NCBI GenBank assembly: GCA_947177115.1
Contig: CAMWTG010000038.1
Span: 1 to 14,213, forward strand
Source of the DNA: an uncultured Clostridia bacterium
GTDB lineage: Bacteria; Bacillota; Clostridia; Oscillospirales; Oscillospiraceae
Length of the DNA stretch: 14,213 nt
Direction of reading: 5' to 3'
In this document: piece after piece, positions 1 to 6,217 of the stretch
Numbering within the stretch: position 1 is the stretch's first letter
Layout of the letters: the number at the start of each line of letters is the position of its first letter
Program-made: the position numbers and the translations under genes
Notes under the pieces: generated by a model
The model's database searches: none
What the model was told of the DNA's origin: nothing
The model's input: the letters and a program-made list of their open reading frames with translations, nothing else

Positions 1-388
1 CTTCCTGGAGCTGCACCCCACCAAGTACGGCGAGGAGCTGGTCAAGCGCATGGAGCAGTCCGGCGCCAAGGCCTACCTGGTGAACACCGGCTGGAACGGC
101 ACCGGCAAGCGCATCTCCATCAAGGACACCCGCGGCATCATCGACGCCATCCTGGACGGCTCCATCCTCAAGGCCGAGACCAAGACCATCCCCTACTTCG
201 GCTTCGAGGTTCCCACCTCCCTGCCCGGCGTTGACCCCGCCATCCTGGATCCCCGGGACACCTACGCCGACGCCTCCGAGTGGGACACCAAGGCCAAGGA
301 TCTGGCCGGCCGCTTCGTGAAGAACTTCGTCAAGTACACCGGCAATGATGCTGGTAAGGCTCTCGTAGCCGCCGGCCCCAAGGTGTAA
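1..388 (+). CDS. pckA: Phosphoenolpyruvate carboxykinase (ATP), C-terminal part
   Basis: This is the last ~128 codons of ATP-dependent PEP carboxykinase, which interconverts oxaloacetate + ATP and PEP + CO2 + ADP in the cytoplasm. The reading frame is open from base 2 and ends with TAA at 386-388. The family's C-terminal signature is easy to read: a KYGEEL segment, YLVNTGW followed by GTGKRISIKDTR, the IPYFGFEVP stretch, a DPR motif and a final helix with FVKNFVKY. These are adenine-binding and C-terminal domain segments of the family. The N-terminal part with the P-loop lies outside the window, so activity cannot be judged. Codon use is strongly biased (AAG, GGC, CTG, ACC), as expected for a highly expressed metabolic gene. 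In gut anaerobes the enzyme often runs in the carboxylating direction, but that is only inference here. Confidence 0.96.
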   Translation, partial: FLELHPTKYGEELVKRMEQSGAKAYLVNTGWNGTGKRISIKDTRGIIDAILDGSILKAETKTIPYFGFEVPTSLPGVDPAILDPRDTYADASEWDTKAKDLAGRFVKNFVKYTGNDAGKALVAAGPKV

Positions 389-409
389 GCAGCGTAACAT
401 ACAGAAACA

Positions 410-441
410 GAGAAACAGGACGCTCCGGCGTCCTGTTTCTC
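410..441. terminator. Hairpin terminator shared by pckA and the CAP gene
   Basis: There is a perfect 14-bp stem (410-423 pairs with 428-441) with a TCCG loop, 21 bases after the pckA stop and 40 bases after the minus-strand stop at 482. No long T run follows on the + strand. On the minus strand the hairpin is followed by a TC/TG-rich tail. It sits between convergent genes and probably ends transcription from both sides. Confidence 0.8.
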
Positions 442-481
442 AAGTTGACCGGCTATATTCTGCGGGCCGCAGAATTTTCCG

Positions 482-1096
482 CTAACCAATGAACATCTGG
501 GTCCAATATTGTCCGTTGGCGCAGTATCCCACGCCGATCTGGGTATAGGAGGAGTTCAGGATATTGGCCCGGTGGCCGCTGGAGTTCATCCAGGCATCCA
601 CAACGGCGGCGGGGGTCCGTTGGCCGTAGGCAATGTTCTCGCCGGCGGAGCGGTAGGAGAGGCCGAAAGATTGTATCATCTGGAAGGGAGTGCCGTAGGT
701 GGGGCTGGTATGGGAAAAGTATCCCTGGCTTGCCATGTCCTCGGACTTGTACCGGGCAACCCGGGACAGCTCCCAGTTGGCGGTCAGCGCTTTCAGCCCG
801 TTTTCCAAGCGGATCTGGTTCACCAGGCGGATGACCTCGCTCTCGTACTGGAGTACAGTATCTGCCACCTGGGGGATAACAAGGACCTGGCCGGGGTAAA
901 TCAGGTTGGGGTTTTCCACCTGGGGATTGGCGGTGATGATCTCGCTGGTGCCTACCTGGTATTGGACCGCCAATTTCCACATGGTGTCCCCGCGGACCAC
1001 CGTATGGCTGAGATCCCCGGCGAATGCAGAGGTGGTAAGCATTCCGGCCAGAAGGACGGATGCCGCCGTGCCGGCTAATTTCTTCATGAGTTTCAT
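482..1096 (-). CDS. Secreted LysM-CAP (SCP-like) cell-wall protein
   Basis: A 204-residue exported protein. Residues 1-26 form a signal peptide (KK, hydrophobic core, SAFA before a predicted cut at about 26/27). Residues ~31-75 are one LysM peptidoglycan-binding module (HTVVRGDTMWKLA start, NPNLIYPGQVLVIP end). Residues ~85-204 are a CAP domain like those of B. subtilis YkwD and SafA-associated proteins. The conserved CAP positions are visible: H129 in FSHTSP, E153 in GENIA and H175 in SSGHRANIL. The start at 1096 is preceded by AAGGAGG with a 7-base gap. An internal ATG three codons later is a weaker choice. It is monocistronic between a promoter at 1139-1167 and the hairpin at 410-441. The biochemical role of bacterial CAP domains is not settled; wall binding is secure, catalysis is not. 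A WalR-like box overlaps its promoter. Confidence 0.93.
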   Translation of the reverse strand: MKLMKKLAGTAASVLLAGMLTTSAFAGDLSHTVVRGDTMWKLAVQYQVGTSEIITANPQVENPNLIYPGQVLVIPQVADTVLQYESEVIRLVNQIRLENGLKALTANWELSRVARYKSEDMASQGYFSHTSPTYGTPFQMIQSFGLSYRSAGENIAYGQRTPAAVVDAWMNSSGHRANILNSSYTQIGVGYCANGQYWTQMFIG

Positions 1097-1138
1097 AGTG
1101 GTGCCTCCTTAACGCAATGTTTCCAATAGGATGAATAG

Positions 1139-1167
1139 ATTGTAACCAATTTGTAACCGTTTTGCAA
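1139..1167 (-). promoter_or_regulatory. Sigma-A promoter of the LysM-CAP gene
   Basis: On the minus strand, -35 TTGCAA (1162-1167) and -10 TACAAT (1139-1144) are separated by exactly 17 bases. The -10 lies ~42 bases upstream of the start codon. Confidence 0.78.
1141..1157 (+). promoter_or_regulatory. WalR-like box (TGTAAC-N5-TGTAAC)
   Basis: Two TGTAAC hexamers at 1141-1146 and 1152-1157 are separated by five bases, one helical turn apart. This fits the WalR (YycF) consensus TGTWAH-N5-TGTWAH known from B. subtilis and S. aureus. It reads on the strand opposite to the CAP gene and overlaps that gene's -10 and spacer. A site in this position would be expected to repress rather than activate, but that is inference. 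WalR targets are typically wall-modifying exported proteins, which matches the gene it controls. Confidence 0.55.
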
Positions 1168-1207
1168 ATGCAATTCCTTCCAAGGCTCAGCGGAGATTTC
1201 CCGCCCC

Positions 1208-1236
1208 TTGCGCCGGGCGGTGGATTTTGGTATAAT
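1208..1236 (+). promoter_or_regulatory. Extended -10 promoter of the holA operon
   Basis: The -10 is a perfect TATAAT (1231-1236) preceded by TGG, giving an extended -10. The -35 TTGCGC (1208-1213) is poor, with a 17-base spacer. Transcription would start near 1243, leaving a ~120-base leader before holA. Confidence 0.72.
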
Positions 1237-1363
1237 CTGTAGCAGGCATCGCAGTGACAGAGATAAGAAGAGGTACACGGTCAGAGCGGGGAAACTTGCC
1301 GCCAAGACGTGTAGGGGGAGTGCGGAACAGGCTCTGAGGAGAAACAGCGCGGGAGGAAACGGT

Positions 1364-2416
1364 ATGGCAGTCAAGCGAAAAGCCGCCGGAGACGGCGGCC
1401 TTGGAAAATTAAAAGAGGAACTGGCCTCCGGAGAACTGGGAACGGTGTATATCTTCCACGGTGAGGAGAGCTATCTGCGGGAGTACTATCTCTCGGAGAT
1501 AAAGAAAAGTCTGGTGGCCGGGTTTGAAAATTTCAACTTTCATAAGCTGGAGGGCAAGGGTCTTACGGTGCAGGCTCTGACGGAAGTGGCGGAGGCCATG
1601 CCTATGATGGCCCAACGGACCATGGTGCAGGTAGTGGACTGGGATCTGTACAAGCTCAGTGAGGAGCAGCGGGGAGGGCTGATCAGCCTGCTGGAGGACT
1701 TCCCGCCCTACTGCTGCCTGATCATCGTCTATGACCAGGTGGAGTACAAGCCCAGCAAGACCTATAAAAAGCTGTACGCTGCTTTGGAGCAGTATGCTCA
1801 GACGGTAAAATTCCAGGAACAAAGCCAGGGCGAGATCCTCAAATGGGTCTCACGCCGTTTCAAGGCCGCGGGCCACACCATTGATGCGCCTACGGCGGAG
1901 CATCTGCTGTTTACCTGCGGCAGCCTTATGAACGGGCTGATCCCGGAGATCGGGAAGATCGCCGCATATGCGAAAAATGAACGGATCGCCAAGGCCGATA
2001 TTGACGCGGTGGCCGCGCCGATCCTGGAGGCCCAGGTGTTCGAAATGACCAACGCCATATCGAAGGGGAACTTTGACCGGGCCTCGGAGGTACTGGGGAC
2101 CCTGCTGAAGCTTCAGGAGGAGCCCTTCATGCTTTTGGCGCTTATTGGAAAAGAGCTGCGGAAACTCCATACGGCCCGCATTGCTCTGGATACGGGGCGG
2201 GACAAGTTCTGGCTGATGGAGCGGTGGAATATGCGTTCGGACTATCCTGCCAAGCTGTTGCTGGATAATGCCCGGCGGGTCAGCCGGGCATGGTGTGCCA
2301 ATGGGGTGAAGCGGTGCTATGAGGCGGACCTGCGCATTAAGAGCGTGGCCGGCGTGGATGGGGCGAACGAGTTGAAGCTGCTGCTGATGGAGCTGGCCCA
2401 GGGAGCTCGGGCGTGA
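1364..2416 (+). CDS. holA: DNA polymerase III delta subunit
   Basis: A 350-residue cytoplasmic clamp-loader subunit that opens the beta sliding clamp and helps load it onto primed DNA. The N-terminal signature GTVYIFHGEESYLRE is at residues 26-40, where bacterial HolA proteins have their degenerate AAA+ nucleotide-binding region. The middle (CLIIVYDQVEYKPSKTYKKL, then a segment with a GGSLMNG-like CGSLMNG turn) and the C-terminal helical collar domain (EPFMLLALIGKELRKL; final LRIKSVAG...LKLLLMELA) follow the family order, and the length is normal. The frame is open upstream to about 1208, but that would start before the transcription start. The ATG at 1364 has GGGAGG 7 bases upstream. It is the first gene of an operon with rnmV (58-base gap) and a GNAT gene. 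Confidence 0.95.
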   Translation: MAVKRKAAGDGGLGKLKEELASGELGTVYIFHGEESYLREYYLSEIKKSLVAGFENFNFHKLEGKGLTVQALTEVAEAMPMMAQRTMVQVVDWDLYKLSEEQRGGLISLLEDFPPYCCLIIVYDQVEYKPSKTYKKLYAALEQYAQTVKFQEQSQGEILKWVSRRFKAAGHTIDAPTAEHLLFTCGSLMNGLIPEIGKIAAYAKNERIAKADIDAVAAPILEAQVFEMTNAISKGNFDRASEVLGTLLKLQEEPFMLLALIGKELRKLHTARIALDTGRDKFWLMERWNMRSDYPAKLLLDNARRVSRAWCANGVKRCYEADLRIKSVAGVDGANELKLLLMELAQGARA

Positions 2417-2474
2417 GGCGCGGCAGTCCGGATCTTACGGTCCGGTACCGAAAGTATTACAGGGAGATAAGGCG

Positions 2475-3056
2475 ATGAGGCATATCCGGGAAGTCATTGT
2501 AGTGGAAGGCCGTTACGACAAGAACGCCCTCAAGCAGGCGGTGGAGGCTACGGTGATAGAGACCCATGGCTTCGGCGTGTTCAACGATAAGGAGCGGTTG
2601 GCCCTGCTGCGGCGCATGGCGGGGGAGCGGGGGCTGATCCTGCTTACCGACAGCGATGGGGCGGGTTTTGTTATCCGGAATTTCTTGAAAGGGGTCATTC
2701 CCCAAAACCAGTTAAAGCAAGCGTATATTCCCGATGTTTACGGCAAGGAGCGGCGGAAGTCCGCTCCGGGGAAAGAGGGAAAGCTGGGTGTGGAGGGAAT
2801 GCCGCCCAGCGTGCTGCTGGAGGCGCTGGAGCGTGCGGGAGCTACCTTTGAGGACGGCGCTGCGTCCAGGGACCGGCAGCCGGTGACCAAGGCGGACTTC
2901 TACCAGCTGGGCCTTACCGGCGGCCCGGACAGCGGAGCGAAGCGGGCGGCTCTGCTGAAGAAGCTGGGCCTGCCGGAGCGGATGACGGCCAATGCCTTGC
3001 TGGAGGCGGTGAATCTGCTGTACAGCAGGGAGGAGTTCCTCGAGGAAACGCTATGA
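2475..3056 (+). CDS. rnmV: Ribonuclease M5 (5S rRNA maturase)
   Basis: A 193-residue TOPRIM nuclease that cuts 5S rRNA precursor on both sides of the mature sequence, in B. subtilis with ribosomal protein L18 as cofactor. The TOPRIM residues are E11 in VVEGRYDK and the DxD pair D59/D61 in LLTDSDGAG. The M5-specific blocks are present: HGFGVFND (31-38), IPDVYGKERRKSAPGKEGKLG (85-105) and VEGM (106-109). The C-terminal DUF4093-like half (FYQLGLTG...LLKKLGLPERMTANALLEAVNLL) is intact. The ATG at 2475 has AGGGAG 8 bases upstream. rnmV often sits beside ksgA or TatD-type genes; here it follows holA. Its last codons overlap the start of the GNAT gene (ATGA), implying translational coupling. Confidence 0.95.
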   Translation: MRHIREVIVVEGRYDKNALKQAVEATVIETHGFGVFNDKERLALLRRMAGERGLILLTDSDGAGFVIRNFLKGVIPQNQLKQAYIPDVYGKERRKSAPGKEGKLGVEGMPPSVLLEALERAGATFEDGAASRDRQPVTKADFYQLGLTGGPDSGAKRAALLKKLGLPERMTANALLEAVNLLYSREEFLEETL

Positions 3057-3778
3057 CGGATTTAGAAAGGATTGCGCCGCTTTTTGACGGCTGGGAGGAA
3101 ACCATGATCTGGTCCTGTCTCCAGGGCGTCATGGGGCGGGCCGAGGCAAATGAAGACTGCACCGCCGGAATGATTGTCAGTCAGGATTTTACCTTCCTGT
3201 CCGGGAAGCCGGATATAGGCCTGCTGGAGAGAGCGCCGGGGCCGATTCTGGTGCCCCGCAGCGAAAGCTGGGAGTGGCTGATCGAACTGTTTTTTGGGGA
3301 AAAAGCGGTGAAAGAAACCCGGTACGCCATAAAAAAGGAACCGGAGGCGTTTGACCGGAAAAGGCTGGAAGGCTTTGTTGCCGCGCTGCCGGAGGGATAT
3401 GAGCTGCGTCTCATAAATGAAGAGTTGGTGCCGGTCCTGCTGGCTCAGGCTTGGTCCAGGGACTTCTGCGCCGCTTTTGACAGTCCCGCCGACTGCTGCG
3501 CCCGGGGCGTAGGAGTGGTTGCGCTGCACGGGGGCGTTCCGGTGGCGGGGGCGGGGTCCTACTGCGTATCCCGCGGCGGTATTGAGATCGAGATAGATAC
3601 CCGGGCTGACCACCGGCAGAAGGGGTTGGCTACAGCCTGCGGGGCGCGGCTGATTCTGGAGTGCCTGGACCGGGGGCTGTATCCCAGCTGGGACGCCATT
3701 GATCTCAGGAGCGTATCCCTGGCGGAAAAGCTGGGGTATAGACGGGGAGAGCCGTACACAGTATATTGGATCGGATGA
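3053..3778 (+). CDS. GNAT family N-acetyltransferase (ZmaR-like, PF12746 type)
   Basis: A 241-residue protein with an N-terminal half (1-~115) and a C-terminal acetyl-CoA binding fold (~118-230), the layout of the 'GNAT_acetyltran' group that includes the zwittermicin A resistance protein ZmaR. The acetyl-CoA pyrophosphate loop reads DHRQKGLAT (186-194), after a beta strand GIEIEIDT. The distal motif PSWDAIDLRSVSLAEKLGY (211-229) is a usual feature of this group. The start ATG overlaps the rnmV stop (ATGA), with GGAGG-like bases inside the rnmV end (GAGGAAACGCT). The substrate is unknown; amino-group acetylation of a small molecule is the family expectation. Being last in an operon with housekeeping genes suggests steady expression rather than drug-induced expression. 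Confidence 0.82.
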   Translation: MTDLERIAPLFDGWEETMIWSCLQGVMGRAEANEDCTAGMIVSQDFTFLSGKPDIGLLERAPGPILVPRSESWEWLIELFFGEKAVKETRYAIKKEPEAFDRKRLEGFVAALPEGYELRLINEELVPVLLAQAWSRDFCAAFDSPADCCARGVGVVALHGGVPVAGAGSYCVSRGGIEIEIDTRADHRQKGLATACGARLILECLDRGLYPSWDAIDLRSVSLAEKLGYRRGEPYTVYWIG

Positions 3779-3792
3779 ACATAGGGAGGTCC

Positions 3793-3820
3793 GCTGCCTT
3801 GCGGCAGCAGAGATTGTTTT
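3793..3820 (+). terminator. Weak rho-independent terminator after the GNAT gene
   Basis: GCTGCC (3793-3798) pairs with GGCAGC (3803-3808) around a TTGC loop. A T-rich stretch (3814-3820) begins a few bases later, so this looks like a weak first stop. The stronger hairpin at 3854-3887 backs it up. Confidence 0.45.
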
Positions 3821-3851
3821 TCTCCCTTTTCGCGGTCATCTATCCGGCAAC

Positions 3852-3891
3852 AAAGGGCGGACAGGAATTTGAGTTCCTGTCCGCCCTCTTT
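3852..3891. terminator. Bidirectional terminator between the holA operon and pfkA
   Basis: A 14-bp perfect stem (3854-3867 with 3874-3887) carries a TTTGAG loop. TCTTT follows on the + strand and TTTG on the minus strand. It lies between the converging GNAT gene and pfkA and serves both. Confidence 0.85.
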
Positions 3892-3922
3892 GCTGACGCG
3901 ATGCTGTCCGCCTTGCGGCGGA

Positions 3923-4996
3923 TCAGTCCCCGAAACTGATGCCCAGCAGCTTGGCCTCCTTGACAATGGAGGAATCCGGATCCACCATCTTCAGTTTCCC
4001 GGCTACCTCCTCCAGAGGCACCTTCACGATTTCCCGGTTCTTATAGCCCACCATGAAGCCGTACTCGTTTTTCAGAATCAGTTTCCCGGCCTCGCTGCCC
4101 AGCCGGGAGGCGAACACCCGGTCATAAGGGCAGGGGCTGCCGCCCCGTTGGGTGTGGCCGGGTACCGTTACCCGGACTTCCAGGCCGCAGCGTTTGCCCA
4201 GTTCCTCGGCGATCTCATAGGACACAGAGGGGTGGGTGCGCTTGGCCAGCTTCTTTTTGTATTCCTTTTTGCTCAATTCAGCGTCTTTCCTGGAGATGGC
4301 ACCCTCGGCCACGGCCAGGATGGTGAAGCGGCTGCCGCCATCGTGGCGTTCCTTGATCTTTTTTGCCAGCTTGTCGATATCATATGGGATCTCCGGGATA
4401 AGGATGATATCCGCGCCGCCGGCAATGCCCGCGTTCAATGTCAGCCAGCCCACTTTGTGACCCATGACCTCCACCACAAAGATCCGCCCGTGGGAGGCGG
4501 CGGTGGTGTGGATGCAGTCAATGGCTTCGGTAGCCACGTTCACCGCGCTCTGAAAACCGAAGGTCATGTCTGTGCCCCACAGATCATTGTCGATAGTCTT
4601 AGGCAGGGTAATGACATTGAGGCCCTCCGTGCGCAGAAGGTTGGCGGTCTTGTGGGTGCCGTTTCCGCCCAGGATCACCAGGCAGTCCAGCTGGAGCTTA
4701 TAATAGGTCTGCTTCATGGCGGACACTTTATCCACGCCGTCCTCGCCGGGGACCTGGATGGTCTTGAAGGGGGTGCGGCTGGTGCCCAGGAAAGTGCCGC
4801 CTTTAGTGAGGATGCCGGTGAAGTCGGCGTAGGTCAAAAGCTTGAAGCGCCCGTAGATAAGGCCCTGATAGCCGTCCTGAAAGCCGTAGATCTCCACCTT
4901 TTCACCGGAATTGAGCAGCGCCTTGGCAACGCCGCGCATGGCCGCGTTCAGGGCCTGGCAGTCCCCGCCGCTGGTCAGCATACCGATTCGTTTCAT
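3923..4996 (-). CDS. pfkA: 6-phosphofructokinase, mixed ATP/PPi-type active site
   Basis: A 357-residue cytoplasmic enzyme phosphorylating fructose 6-phosphate to fructose 1,6-bisphosphate in glycolysis. Visible motifs are MLTSGGDCQALNAAMR (6-21), GGTFLGTSR (66-74), GGNGT (110-114), PKTIDND (132-138) with catalytic D136, MGH (178-180), AGIAGGAD (189-196), PEIPYD (201-206) and PGHTQRGGSP (279-288). By E. coli PfkA comparison, G113 equals G104, the ATP-type residue. K133 equals position 124, where Lys is typical of PPi enzymes. N112 replaces D103, a metal-site Asp. It is longer than the ~320-residue E. coli type, fitting the PPi-related clade whose members can use ATP. The start has AAGGAGGG 7 bases upstream. 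It is monocistronic with its own promoter. Confidence 0.93.
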   Translation of the reverse strand: MKRIGMLTSGGDCQALNAAMRGVAKALLNSGEKVEIYGFQDGYQGLIYGRFKLLTYADFTGILTKGGTFLGTSRTPFKTIQVPGEDGVDKVSAMKQTYYKLQLDCLVILGGNGTHKTANLLRTEGLNVITLPKTIDNDLWGTDMTFGFQSAVNVATEAIDCIHTTAASHGRIFVVEVMGHKVGWLTLNAGIAGGADIILIPEIPYDIDKLAKKIKERHDGGSRFTILAVAEGAISRKDAELSKKEYKKKLAKRTHPSVSYEIAEELGKRCGLEVRVTVPGHTQRGGSPCPYDRVFASRLGSEAGKLILKNEYGFMVGYKNREIVKVPLEEVAGKLKMVDPDSSIVKEAKLLGISFGD

Positions 4997-5093
4997 AGCA
5001 AAGCCCTCCTTGTTTTATTTGATACGGATCCTCCGCTAAATTCCGTTCAGTCCCCCTGGAGCGTCAGTAAGAAATTTATGGAAGATTCGCAAT

Positions 5094-5109
5094 GCGCCCC
5101 GCAGGGCGC
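5094..5109 (-). other. 5'-end stem-loop of the pfkA mRNA
   Basis: GCGCCC and GGGCGC (5094-5099 and 5104-5109) form a 6-bp GC stem with a four-base loop. It lies within about ten bases of the predicted transcription start near 5117. Stem-loops at the very 5' end commonly protect mRNAs from decay; that role is inferred. Confidence 0.45.
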
Positions 5110-5123
5110 TTTGTTACGGTGCT

Positions 5124-5152
5124 ATTATATAGCGATTTTCGAAGAAGTACAA
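5124..5152 (-). promoter_or_regulatory. Sigma-A promoter of pfkA
   Basis: On the minus strand, -35 TTGTAC (5147-5152) and a perfect -10 TATAAT (5124-5129) have a 17-base spacer. The leader to the pfkA start is ~120 bases. Confidence 0.8.
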
Positions 5153-5162
5153 GGAGAAAATG

Positions 5163-5194
5163 AAAAAAGCGGGTCCCTGAGGATCCGCTTTTTC
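5163..5194 (-). terminator. Terminator of the PAS / REC-GGDEF operon
   Basis: A 13-bp stem (5164-5176 with 5181-5193, one G-T pair) carries a CTGA loop and ends in six T's on the minus strand. It lies ~56 bases after the REC-GGDEF stop and just upstream of the pfkA promoter, so it insulates pfkA from the signalling operon. Confidence 0.88.
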
Positions 5195-5249
5195 GTCTTT
5201 ATGATAAGGCCCCATATGTGCGGCCGGTGGACGCCGCCTGCACAGGCTC

Positions 5250-6167
5250 TTACTTTTCTCTGAGCTGCTCCCTGCCGCTGCTGGACCAGATCACCCGATT
5301 CCGGCCCAGGCGTTTGGCATCGTACAGCATAGTGTCCGCCAGTTTCAGGTAGGTGGCGTAATTGTCGCTGGATGTGGGCGTCAAGGTAACGCCTCCCACG
5401 CTGATAGTGACCCAGTCGCCTACCGATGGGTTGTGGGGGATGTGGAGATCCTCCACCGCCTGCCGGATGGTCTTGAGGAAATCAAAAGCCGACTGTCCAT
5501 CGCCGCCTACAAAGACCGCAATGAATTCCTCTCCGCCGTACCGGGCGAACAGATCTGTGGCCCGGCGGAAGTGGGAGGACACCTCTTTGGCTACGGCGGC
5601 GATGACGCGGTCTCCCGCCGGATGGCCGAAGGTGTCATTGTACACTTTGAACTTGTCAATGTCAAACATGCACAGAGAAAACGACTGACCAAAGCGAATG
5701 GCGTCTTTCCATCTGGCGGCGCTCTCCGCCTCATAGCGCCGCCGGTTGGCCACGCCTGTGAGTTCGTCCACCAAGGCCTGCTCCTGGAATTGGCTCTGAT
5801 AATGGTACAGCTGGATGTGGGTGTTGACCCGCGCCTTGATGATTGCCGGGCTGAAGGGCTTGGCGATATAATCCACCGCCCCCAGGAGGAGTCCTCGCTC
5901 CTCGTACTGGATGTCGGCCAGACCGGTGATCATGATGACAGGAATGTGCCGGGTCAAATCCGTGGCCTTCAGCTCCCGGATGAGGGTGAAGCCGTCTATA
6001 TCCGGCATCACCACGTCCAGCAGGATCAGGGAAAATCCACCCTCCTTGGCGGTCCGGAGCCCGTCCGCCGCCGTCTGGCACATGGTGATCTCGTAGTCGT
6101 TTTTCAGGATCGAGTTCAGAAATTCGGTCTGGACGGCGCTGTCGTCAATGACCAGTATTTTATCCAT
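5250..6167 (-). CDS. Response regulator diguanylate cyclase (REC-GGDEF)
   Basis: A 305-residue cytoplasmic protein that should make cyclic di-GMP from two GTP when phosphorylated. The receiver domain (1-~120) has acidic D8/D9, phosphoacceptor D51 (LLDVVMPDIDG), T81 and K103 (AKPF). A short coiled linker (~118-132) leads to the GGDEF domain (~133-295) with DELTGVANRRR, metal-binding D169 in FDIDKFK, NDTFGHPAGD and the active-site loop YGGEEF (GGEEF at 211-215). An RxxD product-inhibition site is present at R202/D205, five residues before the loop. All residues needed for activity are therefore present, and feedback control is likely. The layout resembles PleD/WspR-like regulators with one REC. 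The start has GGAGG 6 bases upstream. It lies 50 bases after the PAS gene in the same operon. No histidine kinase is encoded in the window. Confidence 0.95.
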   Translation of the reverse strand: MDKILVIDDSAVQTEFLNSILKNDYEITMCQTAADGLRTAKEGGFSLILLDVVMPDIDGFTLIRELKATDLTRHIPVIMITGLADIQYEERGLLLGAVDYIAKPFSPAIIKARVNTHIQLYHYQSQFQEQALVDELTGVANRRRYEAESAARWKDAIRFGQSFSLCMFDIDKFKVYNDTFGHPAGDRVIAAVAKEVSSHFRRATDLFARYGGEEFIAVFVGGDGQSAFDFLKTIRQAVEDLHIPHNPSVGDWVTISVGGVTLTPTSSDNYATYLKLADTMLYDAKRLGRNRVIWSSSGREQLREK

Positions 6168-6217
6168 AAGGTTCCTCCGTGTGTTTCGTGTTATCTATGC
6201 CGCCTGCCGGCAGCAGT

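Noticed and set aside
1243..1363. holA leader as a T-box, c-di-GMP riboswitch or small SRP/6S RNA
   Set aside because: None of the hallmark conserved boxes of these RNAs could be found by eye.
2427..2453. Short repeat (CCGGA/TCCGG) between holA and rnmV as a terminator
   Set aside because: Only 5 bp of stem and no T run; the genes are more likely co-transcribed.
3907..3922. TCCGCC-TTGC-GGCGGA hairpin next to the pfkA stop as a separate terminator
   Set aside because: A short 6-bp stem without a T run, adjacent to a much stronger bidirectional terminator at 3854-3887.
5153..5179. Six-codon + strand mini-ORF (MKKAGP) with AAGGAG before it
   Set aside because: It coincides with the minus-strand terminator stem and has no + strand promoter or downstream gene.
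3869..5263. A very long + strand open frame opposite pfkA
   Set aside because: It is antisense to an intact, motif-complete pfkA, has no promoter or ribosome binding site, and its sequence has no family resemblance. GC-rich codon bias explains it.
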